Shown here one piece after another: positions 17,757-25,591 of a stretch of DNA of 64,000 nucleotides. Both the position numbers and the translations under genes were made by a program. Source of the stretch: Malikia granosa (GTDB lineage: Bacteria; Pseudomonadota; Gammaproteobacteria; Burkholderiales; Burkholderiaceae_C); NCBI RefSeq assembly GCF_002980595.1, contig NZ_PVLQ01000008.1, positions 1-64,000 of the forward strand, read 5' to 3'. Positions within the stretch are counted from its first letter, which is position 1. Each line of letters begins with the position of its first letter. Under the pieces are notes generated by a model. That model was not told the origin of the DNA and made no database searches. It saw only the letters and a program-made list of their open reading frames with translations.

Positions 17757-20700
17757 ATGAATCACATGAAAACCCGACCCGTCCGTTCCCTGCTCGTCGC
17801 CAACCGAGGCGAGATCGCGATCCGCGTGATGCGGGCCGCGACCGAGATGGGACTGCGCACGGTGGCGGTCTACTCGCACGAGGACCGCTTTGCGCTGCAC
17901 CGCTTCAAGGCCGACGAGGCCTACCTGGTGGGCGCCGGCCAGAAGCCGATTGCCGCCTACCTCGACATTGCCGAGATCATCCGCGTCGCCAAGGAAGCCA
18001 AGGTCGACGCGATCCACCCGGGCTACGGCTTCCTGTCCGAGAATCCCGACTTCGCCGACGCCTGCGAGGCCGCCGGCATCGCCTTCATCGGCCCCAAGGG
18101 CGACGTCATGCGCACCCTGGGCAACAAGGTGGCGGCGCGCAACCTGGCGCAGTCGGTTGGCGTGCCGGTGATGCCGGCGACGCCGCCCTTGTCACGCGAT
18201 TCAGATGAGGCGCTGGCCGCCGCCGCCGAGATCGGCTATCCCGTCATGCTCAAGGCCAGTTGGGGTGGGGGCGGGCGCGGCATGCGCATCATCGCCAACG
18301 AGCAGGAGCTGCTGACCCAGATGCCGGTCGCGCGCAGCGAGGCGCTGGCGGCCTTTGGCAACGATGAGATCTACCTCGAGAAGCTGGTGCAGCGCGCGCG
18401 CCATGTCGAGGTCCAGCTGCTGGGCGATGCCCACGGCCACCTGTTGCACCTGTACGAGCGTGACTGCACCGTGCAGCGGCGCAACCAGAAGGTGGTCGAG
18501 CGCGCCCCGGCCCCTTACCTCGATCCCGCCACCCGCCACGCGCTGTGCGAAGCCGCGCTGAAGCTGGGCCGCGCGGTCAATTACACCCACGCCGGAACGG
18601 TCGAGTTCCTGATGGACGCCGACACCGGCGCCTTCTACTTCATCGAGGTCAACCCGCGCATCCAGGTCGAGCACACCGTGACCGAGCAGGTCACCGGCAT
18701 CGACCTGGTCAAGGCGCAGATCGCCATCACCCAGGGCGCGCAGATCGGCGTGGAAGGCGGCGTGGTGCCGATCCAGGACGGCATCCGGCTGCGCGGCCAT
18801 GCGCTGCAATGCCGCGTCACGACCGAAGACCCCGAGAAGGGCTTCGTGCCCGACTACGGCCAGCTCTCGACCTATCGCTCCACCGGGGGCTTTGGCGTGC
18901 GTCTCGATAGCGGCACCGCCTACTCGGGCGCGGTCATCACCCCCTACTATGACAGCCTGCTGGTCAAGGTCACCACTTGGGGCGCGACCTCGGACGACGC
19001 GATCGCGCGCATGGACCGCTCGCTGCGCGAATTCCGTATCCGCGGCGTGGCCACCAACCTGGCTTTCCTGGAAAACCTGATCGACCACCCGCTGTTTAGG
19101 AGCGGCGAGTGCACGACCCGCTTCATCGACCAGACGCCCGGGCTGCTCAAGGTCGCGCCCAAGCGTGACCGCGCCACCAAGCTGCTCAAGTACCTGGGCG
19201 AAGTGACCGTCAACGGCCACCCCGAGATGAAGGGCCGCGTGCTGCCCACGCTGCCGCTGGCCGCGCCGATCAAGCCGGCCTGCGACCTGAGCCAGCCGGT
19301 GCCGCAGGGCACGCGCGAGCTGTTCAAGACCTTGGGCCCGGGCAGCTTTGCCCAGTGGATCAAGGGCCAGCAGCGCGTGCTGCTGACCGACACCACCATG
19401 CGCGACGCGCACCAGTCCTTGCTGGCCACCCGCATGCGCACCCACGACATGCTGGAGATCGCGCCGCACTACGCGCGCCTGGCGCCTAACCTGTTCTCGC
19501 TCGAATGCTGGGGTGGCGCGACGTTTGACGTCGCGATGCGCTTCCTGGGCGAGGACCCGTGGCAGCGCCTGGCGCAGATCCGCGCCGCGGTGCCCAACGT
19601 GTTGCTGCAGATGCTGCTGCGCGCCTCCAACGCGGTCGGCTACACCAACTATCCCGACAACGTCGTCAAGTACTTCGTGCAGCAGGCAGCCAAGGGCGGC
19701 ATCGACGTCTTCCGCGTCTTCGACTCGCTCAATTCGGTCGAGAACATGCGGGTAGCGATGGACGCGGTCAACGAGACCGGCGCGCTGTGCGAGGCCGCCA
19801 TCTGCTACACCGGTGACCTGTTCGACCCGAGCCGCAGCAAGTACGACCTGGCCTATTACGTGAAGATGGCCAAGCAGCTCGAGCGCGCCGGCGCCCATGT
19901 GCTGGCGATCAAGGACATGGCCGGCGTCTGCCGCCCGCGTGCCGTGTCCGCCCTGGTCAAGGCGCTCAAGGAAGAGACCGGCCTGCCGATCCACTTCCAC
20001 ACCCACGACACCAGCGGCCTGGCCGGCGCCAGCGTGCTGGCGGCGATCGACGCCGGCTGCGACATCGTCGACGGCGCGCTCGACGCCATGAGCGGCCTGA
20101 CCTCGCAGCCCAACCTGGGCAGCATCGTCGCGGCACTCGAAGGTTCGCCGCGCGACCCGGGCGTGAGCCAGGAGGCGCTGCGCGGCCTGTCCCACTACTG
20201 GGAAGGCGTGCGCCGCTACTACAGCCCGTTCGAGAGCGAGATCCGCTGCGGCACCTCCGACGTGTACCGCCACGAAATGCCCGGCGGCCAGTACACCAAT
20301 CTGCGCGAGCAGGCCCGCTCGATGGGCCTGGAGCCGCGCTGGCCCGAGGTGGCCGAGGCCTATGCCCAGGTCAACCGGCTGTTCGGCGACATCGTCAAGG
20401 TCACGCCCACCTCCAAGGTGGTCGGCGACCTCGCGCTGTTCATGGTCGCCAACGACCTGACCCCGGCTGACGTCGCCAACCCCGAGCGCGAGATCGCCTT
20501 CCCCGAGTCGGTGGTGCAGCTGATGCGCGGGGAGCTCGGTTTCCCGGCCGACGGCTTCCCCGAGGCGCTGCAGAAGAAGGTGCTCAGGGGCCAGGCGCCG
20601 CTGACGGGTCGCCCGGGCGAGCACCTGCCCGCCGTGGACCTGGAGGCCGCGCGCGAGCAGGCGCAGAAGCTCGTCGGCCACGCAGTCAACGACCAGGAGC

Positions 20701-21221
20701 TGGCCTCCTACCTGATGTACCCCAAGGTCTACCAGAGCTACAGCCGCCAGCGCAGCCACTATGGCGACGTCAGCGTGATCCCGACACCGGCCTACTTCTA
20801 CGGCCTGCAGGACCACGAGGAGATCGCGGTCACGATCGACCAGGGCAAGACGCTGCACCTGCGCCTCGAAGGCCGCACGCCGGCCGACGATGAAGGCCGC
20901 TGCCGCCTGTTCTTCGAGCTCAACGGCCAGCCGCGCATGACGCGGGTGGCGCTGCTGGGCGCGGCGGTCAACGCCAAGGCGTTGCGCCAGGCCGAGGAGG
21001 GCAACCCGGCCCAGGTGGCCGCACCGATGCCGGGCACGGTGGCTCGGGTGGCAGTCAAGGAGGGCCAGCGCGTGCTCAAGGGCGATGTGCTCGCCAGCAT
21101 CGAGGCGATGAAGATGGAGAGCCTGGTGCTGGCCGAGCGCGAGGCGACGGTCAAGGCGATCCATGTGCGGCATGGCGATGCGGTATCGGCCAAGGCGCTG
21201 CTGATGGAGCTGGCGGACTGA
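17757..21221 (+). CDS. pyc: Pyruvate carboxylase, single polypeptide
   Basis: Biotin enzyme of 1154 residues that makes oxaloacetate from pyruvate, ATP and bicarbonate. Order: biotin carboxylase domain (ANRGEIAIRVMRAATEMG at the start; the ATP loop WGGGGRGMRII), carboxyltransferase TIM barrel (TDTTMRDAHQSLLATRMRT at about 543-560), PYC/OADA domain, and C-terminal biotinyl domain with the biotin lysine K1119 in EAMKMES. Length matches single-chain bacterial Pyc. I place the start at 17757; ATG at 17766 is the alternative and neither has a strong ribosome site. It is divergent from lctP-lut, so pyruvate from lactate can feed straight into the TCA cycle. Confidence 0.95.
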   Translation: MNHMKTRPVRSLLVANRGEIAIRVMRAATEMGLRTVAVYSHEDRFALHRFKADEAYLVGAGQKPIAAYLDIAEIIRVAKEAKVDAIHPGYGFLSENPDFADACEAAGIAFIGPKGDVMRTLGNKVAARNLAQSVGVPVMPATPPLSRDSDEALAAAAEIGYPVMLKASWGGGGRGMRIIANEQELLTQMPVARSEALAAFGNDEIYLEKLVQRARHVEVQLLGDAHGHLLHLYERDCTVQRRNQKVVERAPAPYLDPATRHALCEAALKLGRAVNYTHAGTVEFLMDADTGAFYFIEVNPRIQVEHTVTEQVTGIDLVKAQIAITQGAQIGVEGGVVPIQDGIRLRGHALQCRVTTEDPEKGFVPDYGQLSTYRSTGGFGVRLDSGTAYSGAVITPYYDSLLVKVTTWGATSDDAIARMDRSLREFRIRGVATNLAFLENLIDHPLFRSGECTTRFIDQTPGLLKVAPKRDRATKLLKYLGEVTVNGHPEMKGRVLPTLPLAAPIKPACDLSQPVPQGTRELFKTLGPGSFAQWIKGQQRVLLTDTTMRDAHQSLLATRMRTHDMLEIAPHYARLAPNLFSLECWGGATFDVAMRFLGEDPWQRLAQIRAAVPNVLLQMLLRASNAVGYTNYPDNVVKYFVQQAAKGGIDVFRVFDSLNSVENMRVAMDAVNETGALCEAAICYTGDLFDPSRSKYDLAYYVKMAKQLERAGAHVLAIKDMAGVCRPRAVSALVKALKEETGLPIHFHTHDTSGLAGASVLAAIDAGCDIVDGALDAMSGLTSQPNLGSIVAALEGSPRDPGVSQEALRGLSHYWEGVRRYYSPFESEIRCGTSDVYRHEMPGGQYTNLREQARSMGLEPRWPEVAEAYAQVNRLFGDIVKVTPTSKVVGDLALFMVANDLTPADVANPEREIAFPESVVQLMRGELGFPADGFPEALQKKVLRGQAPLTGRPGEHLPAVDLEAAREQAQKLVGHAVNDQELASYLMYPKVYQSYSRQRSHYGDVSVIPTPAYFYGLQDHEEIAVTIDQGKTLHLRLEGRTPADDEGRCRLFFELNGQPRMTRVALLGAAVNAKALRQAEEGNPAQVAAPMPGTVARVAVKEGQRVLKGDVLASIEAMKMESLVLAEREATVKAIHVRHGDAVSAKALLMELAD

Positions 21222-21305
21222 ATAATGGCCCTGGTGGGGCCTGTTGTCGCTATTTCAAATGCTGCACAATCCCAGCCCTGAACACAGCTTAGAGAGGTCC
21301 CAACT

Positions 21306-21842
21306 ATGGCATCCGTCAACAAAGTCATCCTGGTCGGCAACGTCGGCCGCGACGCCGAAATCCGCTACCTGCCCTCGGGCGCGGCGGTCGCCAACGTCAC
21401 GCTCGCGACCTCGAGCCGGCGCAAGGACCGCAACAGCGGCGAGATGGTCGAGGACACCCAGTGGCACCGGGTCCAGTTCTTCGACCGCCTGGCCGAGATC
21501 GCCGGCGAATATGTCAAGAAGGGCCGCCCGATCTACGTCGAGGGCCGGCTGAAGTACGGCAAGTACACCGACCAGTCCGGCGTCGAGCGCAACACGGTCG
21601 ACATCATCGCGACCGAGCTGCAGCTGCTCGGCGGCCGCGAGGGCATGGGTGGCGGTGACCGCGGCGGCATGGAAGAGGGCGGCGAGCGCCCGGCCTACGC
21701 CCCGCGTGCGGCGGCCCCGGCTGCGCGTCCGGCCATGGCCGCACGTCCTGCTCCGGCACCGCGTCCGGCTCCCGCACCGGCTGCAACGCCGGCCCCGGGT
21801 GGCAGTGGTTTCGACGATTTCGACGACGACGTGCCGTTCTAA
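21306..21842 (+). CDS. ssb: Single-stranded DNA-binding protein
   Basis: SSB, 178 residues. The OB fold covers residues 1-110 (MASVNKVILVGNVGRDAEIR, then TQWHRVQFFDRLAEIAGEY), followed by a low-complexity linker rich in alanine, proline and arginine, and the conserved acidic tail DFDDDVPF that docks SSB-interacting proteins. The A/P/R linker differs from the glycine/glutamine-rich linker of E. coli SSB. AGAGAGGT upstream serves as the ribosome site. A strong terminator follows. Confidence 0.97.
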   Translation: MASVNKVILVGNVGRDAEIRYLPSGAAVANVTLATSSRRKDRNSGEMVEDTQWHRVQFFDRLAEIAGEYVKKGRPIYVEGRLKYGKYTDQSGVERNTVDIIATELQLLGGREGMGGGDRGGMEEGGERPAYAPRAAAPAARPAMAARPAPAPRPAPAPAATPAPGGSGFDDFDDDVPF

Positions 21843-21861
21843 GCCTTCGCGCCCGAGCGTC

Positions 21862-21899
21862 AAAAAGCCCGCTGCAGGCAACTGCAGCGGGCTTTTTTT
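21862..21899. terminator. Bidirectional intrinsic terminator after ssb
   Basis: Perfect 11-bp stem GCCCGCTGCAG / CTGCAGCGGGC with a GCAA loop, flanked by AAAAA on the left and TTTTTTT on the right, so it can end ssb on the plus strand and the convergent NERD-like gene on the minus strand. Confidence 0.93.
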
Positions 21900-21912
21900 C
21901 CGCCAGCCGGCC

Positions 21913-22608
21913 TCAGTTCAGCCAGAGGAAGATCGCGCTGGTGACGAGGGCGCCCAGCAGCAGCGCCGCCAGCCCGTAAGCAAGGCTCTTCATCCGGTTC
22001 GGCGCCGGCGGCGCGGGCTGCTGCGGCACTGGCTCATGCCGGGCATGGTGCTCGTGCGGATGGTGATGGGCAGGATGATGCGCCGCCTGCGTCGGCCTGC
22101 TCGCGGCCTTCGATTGCGTGAGCTGGTTCACGATGGCGTTGACCTCGGCGTCCGACAGGATGACCTTCTTGAAGCTCTTGATGTAGTCGGTGAAGCCTTC
22201 CGAGATCACGTTGTCCGGCACCTCGCCCTTCAGGTAGACCTGGCCGCTGGTGAAGAACACGGCGGCATGGAAATGGCTGCCCGGCAGCTCGAGGGCTTCC
22301 TGCAAGGCATGGGCCTCGTGGCTGACCTGGCGCACCGGGTTCGGGATCTCGATCGATTGCTCATCGCGGTACTGGGTCCAGTTGATGCCGGGATTGGCCT
22401 GGAACGAGCCCGAGTCGCTGTTTTCCTCGATGACGAAGATGCCGTAGTTGGACACGATGACATGATTGGCCCGGGTCGTGACGCCCGAGTGCCGGATCGT
22501 GACCAGGCCGAGTCGGTGATAGGCCCGCGGGTCGAGAAACAGCCAGGGTATGTCCTCGCTCGAGGTCGAGGCATAGGGGGCGTGGGCGGTCGCGTGGGGA
22601 TGGGACAT
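21913..22608 (-). CDS. NERD-like domain protein with His-rich linker and C-terminal membrane helix
   Basis: A 231-residue protein. Residues about 30-150 resemble the nuclease-related NERD domain: a TRANHVIVSNYGIFVIEEN strand pair, a tryptophan (NWTQY) and a NPVRQVSHEAHAL helix. In typical NERD proteins the strand ends IE-x-K; here it reads I60-E61-E62-N63, so the usual lysine is missing and nuclease activity is doubtful. Residues about 177-191 are histidine-rich, then a proline-rich stretch, then one hydrophobic helix (about 208-231), giving a tail-anchored layout with the domain in the cytoplasm. It shares the ssb terminator. Function unknown. Confidence 0.7.
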   Translation of the reverse strand: MSHPHATAHAPYASTSSEDIPWLFLDPRAYHRLGLVTIRHSGVTTRANHVIVSNYGIFVIEENSDSGSFQANPGINWTQYRDEQSIEIPNPVRQVSHEAHALQEALELPGSHFHAAVFFTSGQVYLKGEVPDNVISEGFTDYIKSFKKVILSDAEVNAIVNQLTQSKAASRPTQAAHHPAHHHPHEHHARHEPVPQQPAPPAPNRMKSLAYGLAALLLGALVTSAIFLWLN

Positions 22609-22685
22609 AGGGGCTGGGATGCTTGTTCAGTCATGCGCAGGGCGGTCGAGGCGCTGTAACTGCCGCAGGGCAGGGGCAGTATTCC

Positions 22686-22820
22686 TCAATACCGGCACCG
22701 CTCCTTCAATCGACTTCTAGTCAAATTGCTGCGCTTCTTCGCCTGCTTGATACGCCAGGCGGCAGCGCAAGCAGCCAAAATCAGGCCGCTGCCGATCAGT
22801 CCGAGGGTCACCAGTTCCAT
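22686..22820 (-). CDS. Possible small membrane protein (44 residues)
   Basis: A short reading frame beginning MELVTLGLIGSGLILAACAA, one hydrophobic helix, then a basic tail (WRIKQAKKRSNLTRSRLKER). This one-helix plus positive tail pattern is common in real small membrane proteins, and the surrounding gap is otherwise empty. The ribosome site is weak (GGCAG). No family recognised; it may be chance. Confidence 0.35.
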   Translation of the reverse strand: MELVTLGLIGSGLILAACAAAWRIKQAKKRSNLTRSRLKERCRY

Positions 22821-22952
22821 TTCTGCCGGATTTTTGATTCATTATGCCGAATTAGGCCACATATCCTGCATGGTAGCCGAGCGCTCACGCTCTGGGTACC
22901 GAATCCGGGCCTTGGCTTCGCTGCCCGGCCGTCCCTCTTGCGCTGGACAGAC

Positions 22953-22983
22953 AAAAAGCCAGCCCGTCCTGCGACGGCTGGCT
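22953..22983 (-). terminator. Intrinsic terminator after the pirin gene
   Basis: On the minus strand AGCCAGC-CGTC pairs with GACG-GCTGGCT around a 4-base loop (one C bulge), followed by TTTTTG. It lies 44 bases after the pirin stop. The rest of 22821-23026 shows no gene. Confidence 0.85.
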
Positions 22984-23026
22984 TGGGGTTCGGTGGGCGC
23001 CACGTCGGGCGCCCGGGCGCGGGGCT

Positions 23027-23899
23027 TCAGCCCAGCTTGCCGGCGCGGAAGTCCTGGATCGCCTGGTAGATCTCGGCCTCGCTGTTCATCACGAAGGGAC
23101 CGTATTGCGCGATCGGCTCGTTGAGGGGCCGGCCCGCGATCAGCAGCAGCTTGGCATCCGCGCTGGCCTCGATGCGCACGCCGTCGGCACCCGGATCGTT
23201 GGCCAGGATCGCCATGCGCTGCATCGGCACCGCCTGGCCGCCCAGGCTGACCGCGCCGCGGTAGACATAGACGAAGGCGTTGTGGCCCGCTGGCAGCGCC
23301 TGCTCGAAGCGGGTGCCGGCCGGCAGGTGCAGGTCCAGATACAGCGGCTCGGTCGTCTCGCGCGTCACCGCGCCGGTCACGCTATGGCTTGCGCCCGCGA
23401 TCACCGTGACCGCCACGCCCTCGGCCGTGGTGAAGCGGGGCAGCTCGGCCTGCGGGATGTCGCGGTACCAGGGCGGATTCATCTTGTCGCGCGCCGGCAG
23501 GTTGAGCCAGAGCTGGAAGCCTTCCATCACGCCGGCTTCCTGTTGCGGGATTTCGGAGTGGATCAGGCCGCTGCCGGCCGTCATCCACTGCACGTCGCCG
23601 TTCTGCAGCAGGCCTTCGTGGCCTGCGCTGTCGCGGTGCAGCATGCGCCCGGCGATCATGTAGGTCACGGTCTCGAAGCCGCGGTGCGGGTGATTCGGGA
23701 AGCCGGCGATGTAGTCGTCCGGGTTCTCGCTGCCGAAGGCGTCGAGCATCAGGAAAGGGTCGAGCCGGCGCTGCAGGTCCTGCGTCAGCACGCGGGTCAG
23801 CTTGACGCCAGCGCCGTCCGAAGTCGGGTGGCCGACGATCAGGCGTTCGACGCGGCGCGGCTGGCTGACGATGGTGGAGGGGAGGGCGTTCGGGGTCAT
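23027..23899 (-). CDS. Pirin family protein (bicupin)
   Basis: A 290-residue pirin. The N-terminal cupin holds the metal-binding set: HPHRGFETVTYMIAG gives two histidines and the glutamate region, and MTAGSGLIHSEIP the later histidine and glutamate. Bacterial pirins include quercetinases and redox-sensing proteins; the exact role is unknown. I chose the ATG at 23899, with AGGAAAG at a good distance; a GTG three codons earlier lies too close to that site. It stands next to the azoreductase gene on the same strand (72 bases), and pirin/azoreductase neighbours suggest a quinone or oxidative-stress role. Confidence 0.92.
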   Translation of the reverse strand: MTPNALPSTIVSQPRRVERLIVGHPTSDGAGVKLTRVLTQDLQRRLDPFLMLDAFGSENPDDYIAGFPNHPHRGFETVTYMIAGRMLHRDSAGHEGLLQNGDVQWMTAGSGLIHSEIPQQEAGVMEGFQLWLNLPARDKMNPPWYRDIPQAELPRFTTAEGVAVTVIAGASHSVTGAVTRETTEPLYLDLHLPAGTRFEQALPAGHNAFVYVYRGAVSLGGQAVPMQRMAILANDPGADGVRIEASADAKLLLIAGRPLNEPIAQYGPFVMNSEAEIYQAIQDFRAGKLG

Positions 23900-23971
23900 G
23901 GTCGGCACTTTCCTGATGGCAGGGCGCTATCCCGGCTGGGCGTGCCCTGCGTTCTATTCAATCGAGGGGGA

Positions 23972-24574
23972 TCAGGCAGCCAGCGCAGCTTCCAGATCGG
24001 CTTCGGCCTGGGCGAAACCCTTGGCGGCGGCTTCGGGGCCCATGTTCAGGCCTTCGGCGAACACGAAGCGCACATCGCTCATGCCCAGGAAGCCCAGCAC
24101 CGACTTCAGGTAGGGGGTCTGGCTGTCGTTCGGGGTGTCGCGGTAGATACCGCCACGGGCCAAGGCGACATAGACCGTCTTGCCCTGGACCAGGCCGACC
24201 GGGCCGGTTTCGGTGTACTTGAAGGTCACGCCGGCGCGGGCCACGGCGTCGATCCAGTTCTTCAGCTGGGTCGAGACGCCGAAGTTGTACATCGGCACGC
24301 CCAGCACGATCGCGTCATGGGCCTGCAGCTCGGCGATCAGCGCGTCGTAGCCAGCGACGGCGGCGGCCTGCTCGGCGCTGCGCTGCTCGGCCGGGGTGAA
24401 CAGGGCACCCAGCATGGCTTCGTCGAGGGCCGGCACCGGCTGGACGGCCAGGTCGCGCAGGGTCACGGTCGCGCCCGGATGGGCGGCTTGCAGGCGCTCG
24501 GTGACGCGGTTGGCGACCTTGGTCGAGTTGGCACCTTCGCGGCGGGCACTGGCGTTGATTTGCAGGATCTTCAT
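23972..24574 (-). CDS. azoR: FMN-dependent NADH:quinone/azo reductase
   Basis: AzoR of 200 residues. [17 protein letters not shown] is the FMN phosphate loop, [18 protein letters not shown] (about 94-111) the flavin-contact motif, and [29 protein letters not shown] the typical C-terminal half. It reduces quinones and azo dyes with NADH. It is divergent from a LysR gene whose start region holds a perfect dyad, so control by that regulator is likely. Confidence 0.95.
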   Translation of the reverse strand: MKILQINASARREGANSTKVANRVTERLQAAHPGATVTLRDLAVQPVPALDEAMLGALFTPAEQRSAEQAAAVAGYDALIAELQAHDAIVLGVPMYNFGVSTQLKNWIDAVARAGVTFKYTETGPVGLVQGKTVYVALARGGIYRDTPNDSQTPYLKSVLGFLGMSDVRFVFAEGLNMGPEAAAKGFAQAEADLEAALAA

Positions 24575-24656
24575 GGTCGGTTTTCCTTGGGTGGGGAGGG
24601 AATGGCGCTACTGTATTTGTTGTTTAAACCGATGTGAATCCGTCTGGATGGATATC

Positions 24657-24678
24657 ATTGTTCCTGTAATGGAACAAT
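24657..24678. promoter_or_regulatory. Perfect dyad ATTGTTCC-N6-GGAACAAT between azoR and its LysR regulator
   Basis: An 8-bp perfect inverted repeat with a 6-base spacer, containing the LysR-type T-N11-A pattern. It lies 83 bases upstream of azoR and overlaps one candidate start codon (24669) of the LysR gene, as expected for an autoregulating LysR protein. Confidence 0.65.
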
Positions 24679-25589
24679 CTGCCGCGATCGATCCCAATGA
24701 TCTGCTGCTGTTCGCTCGCGTGGCCGAGCTCGGCAGCTTCAGCCGCGCCGCCGAGCGGCTCGGCTTGCCGAAGTCGACCGTCTCGCGCCGCCTGGCGACG
24801 CTCGAGTCGCTGCTGGGCGAGCGCCTGCTGCAGCGAACCACAAGGCGCCAGCAGCTGACCGACTTCGGCCAGCTGCTGCTGGAGCACGCGCGCCAGGTGG
24901 TGCTGGAGGTCGAGGCGGTCGCTGCCCTGCGCGAGCAGCGCCAGGCCGCGCCGAGCGGGCGGCTGCGGGTCTCGATGCCGAGCGACTTCGCCAACCTGCT
25001 GCTGGCCGACACGCTGGCGGCCTTCTGCGCGCTGCACCCGGCGATCACGCTCGAGCTCGACCTGTCGCCGCGCCGGGTCGACCTGCTGGCCGAGGGCTTC
25101 GATGTCGCGCTGCGCATGGGCGAGCTGCCCGACGACGCCTCGCTGGCGGCGCGCCGGCTCACCGTGTTCAGCAACGGGCTCTACGCCGCGCCCGACTACC
25201 TGGCCGAGCATGGCGACCCGACCTGCCCGGAGGAACTGCTGCGGCACCAGGCGGTGCGCCTGCTGGGACGCCGTGGCGAGCCCGCGCCCTGGGTGCTGCG
25301 CTGCAACGATCAGGCCTGGCAGGGCCTGCCGCCCGGGCGGGTCAGCGCCAATTCGCCCGAATTCCTGATCCGCATGGCGCGTGCCGGTGCCGGCATCGCG
25401 GCCGTGCCAGACTGGTTCGCGCAGCCCATGCTGCAGCGCGGCGAACTGCGCCGCGTGCTGCCAGCCTGGCAGTTGCCGCCGCATCCGGCCTGGGCGGTGT
25501 TCCCGGGCCGCAAGCTGATGCCGGCACGCACGCGGGTCTTCATCGACATGCTGCAGGCGGCGCTGGCCGGCAGCGTGGCGCAGGCCTAG
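24669..25589 (+). CDS. LysR-family regulator, CrgA type
   Basis: About 306 residues. DLLLFARVAELGSFSRAAERL and GLPKSTVSRRLATLESLLGERLLQRTTR form the helix-turn-helix of the CrgA/AaeR-like LysR group; the effector domain includes LELDLSPRRVDLLAEGFDVALRMG. Two ATG starts are possible, 24648 and 24669; the second gives the normal N-terminus but lies inside the dyad. Neither has a good ribosome site. Divergent from azoR, its probable target. Confidence 0.9.
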   Translation: MEQSAAIDPNDLLLFARVAELGSFSRAAERLGLPKSTVSRRLATLESLLGERLLQRTTRRQQLTDFGQLLLEHARQVVLEVEAVAALREQRQAAPSGRLRVSMPSDFANLLLADTLAAFCALHPAITLELDLSPRRVDLLAEGFDVALRMGELPDDASLAARRLTVFSNGLYAAPDYLAEHGDPTCPEELLRHQAVRLLGRRGEPAPWVLRCNDQAWQGLPPGRVSANSPEFLIRMARAGAGIAAVPDWFAQPMLQRGELRRVLPAWQLPPHPAWAVFPGRKLMPARTRVFIDMLQAALAGSVAQA

Positions 25590-25591
25590 CC

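Noticed and set aside
18201-21173. 990-codon frame antisense to pyruvate carboxylase
   Set aside because: Shadow of pyc; His/Gln/Arg-rich composition and no recognisable domain.
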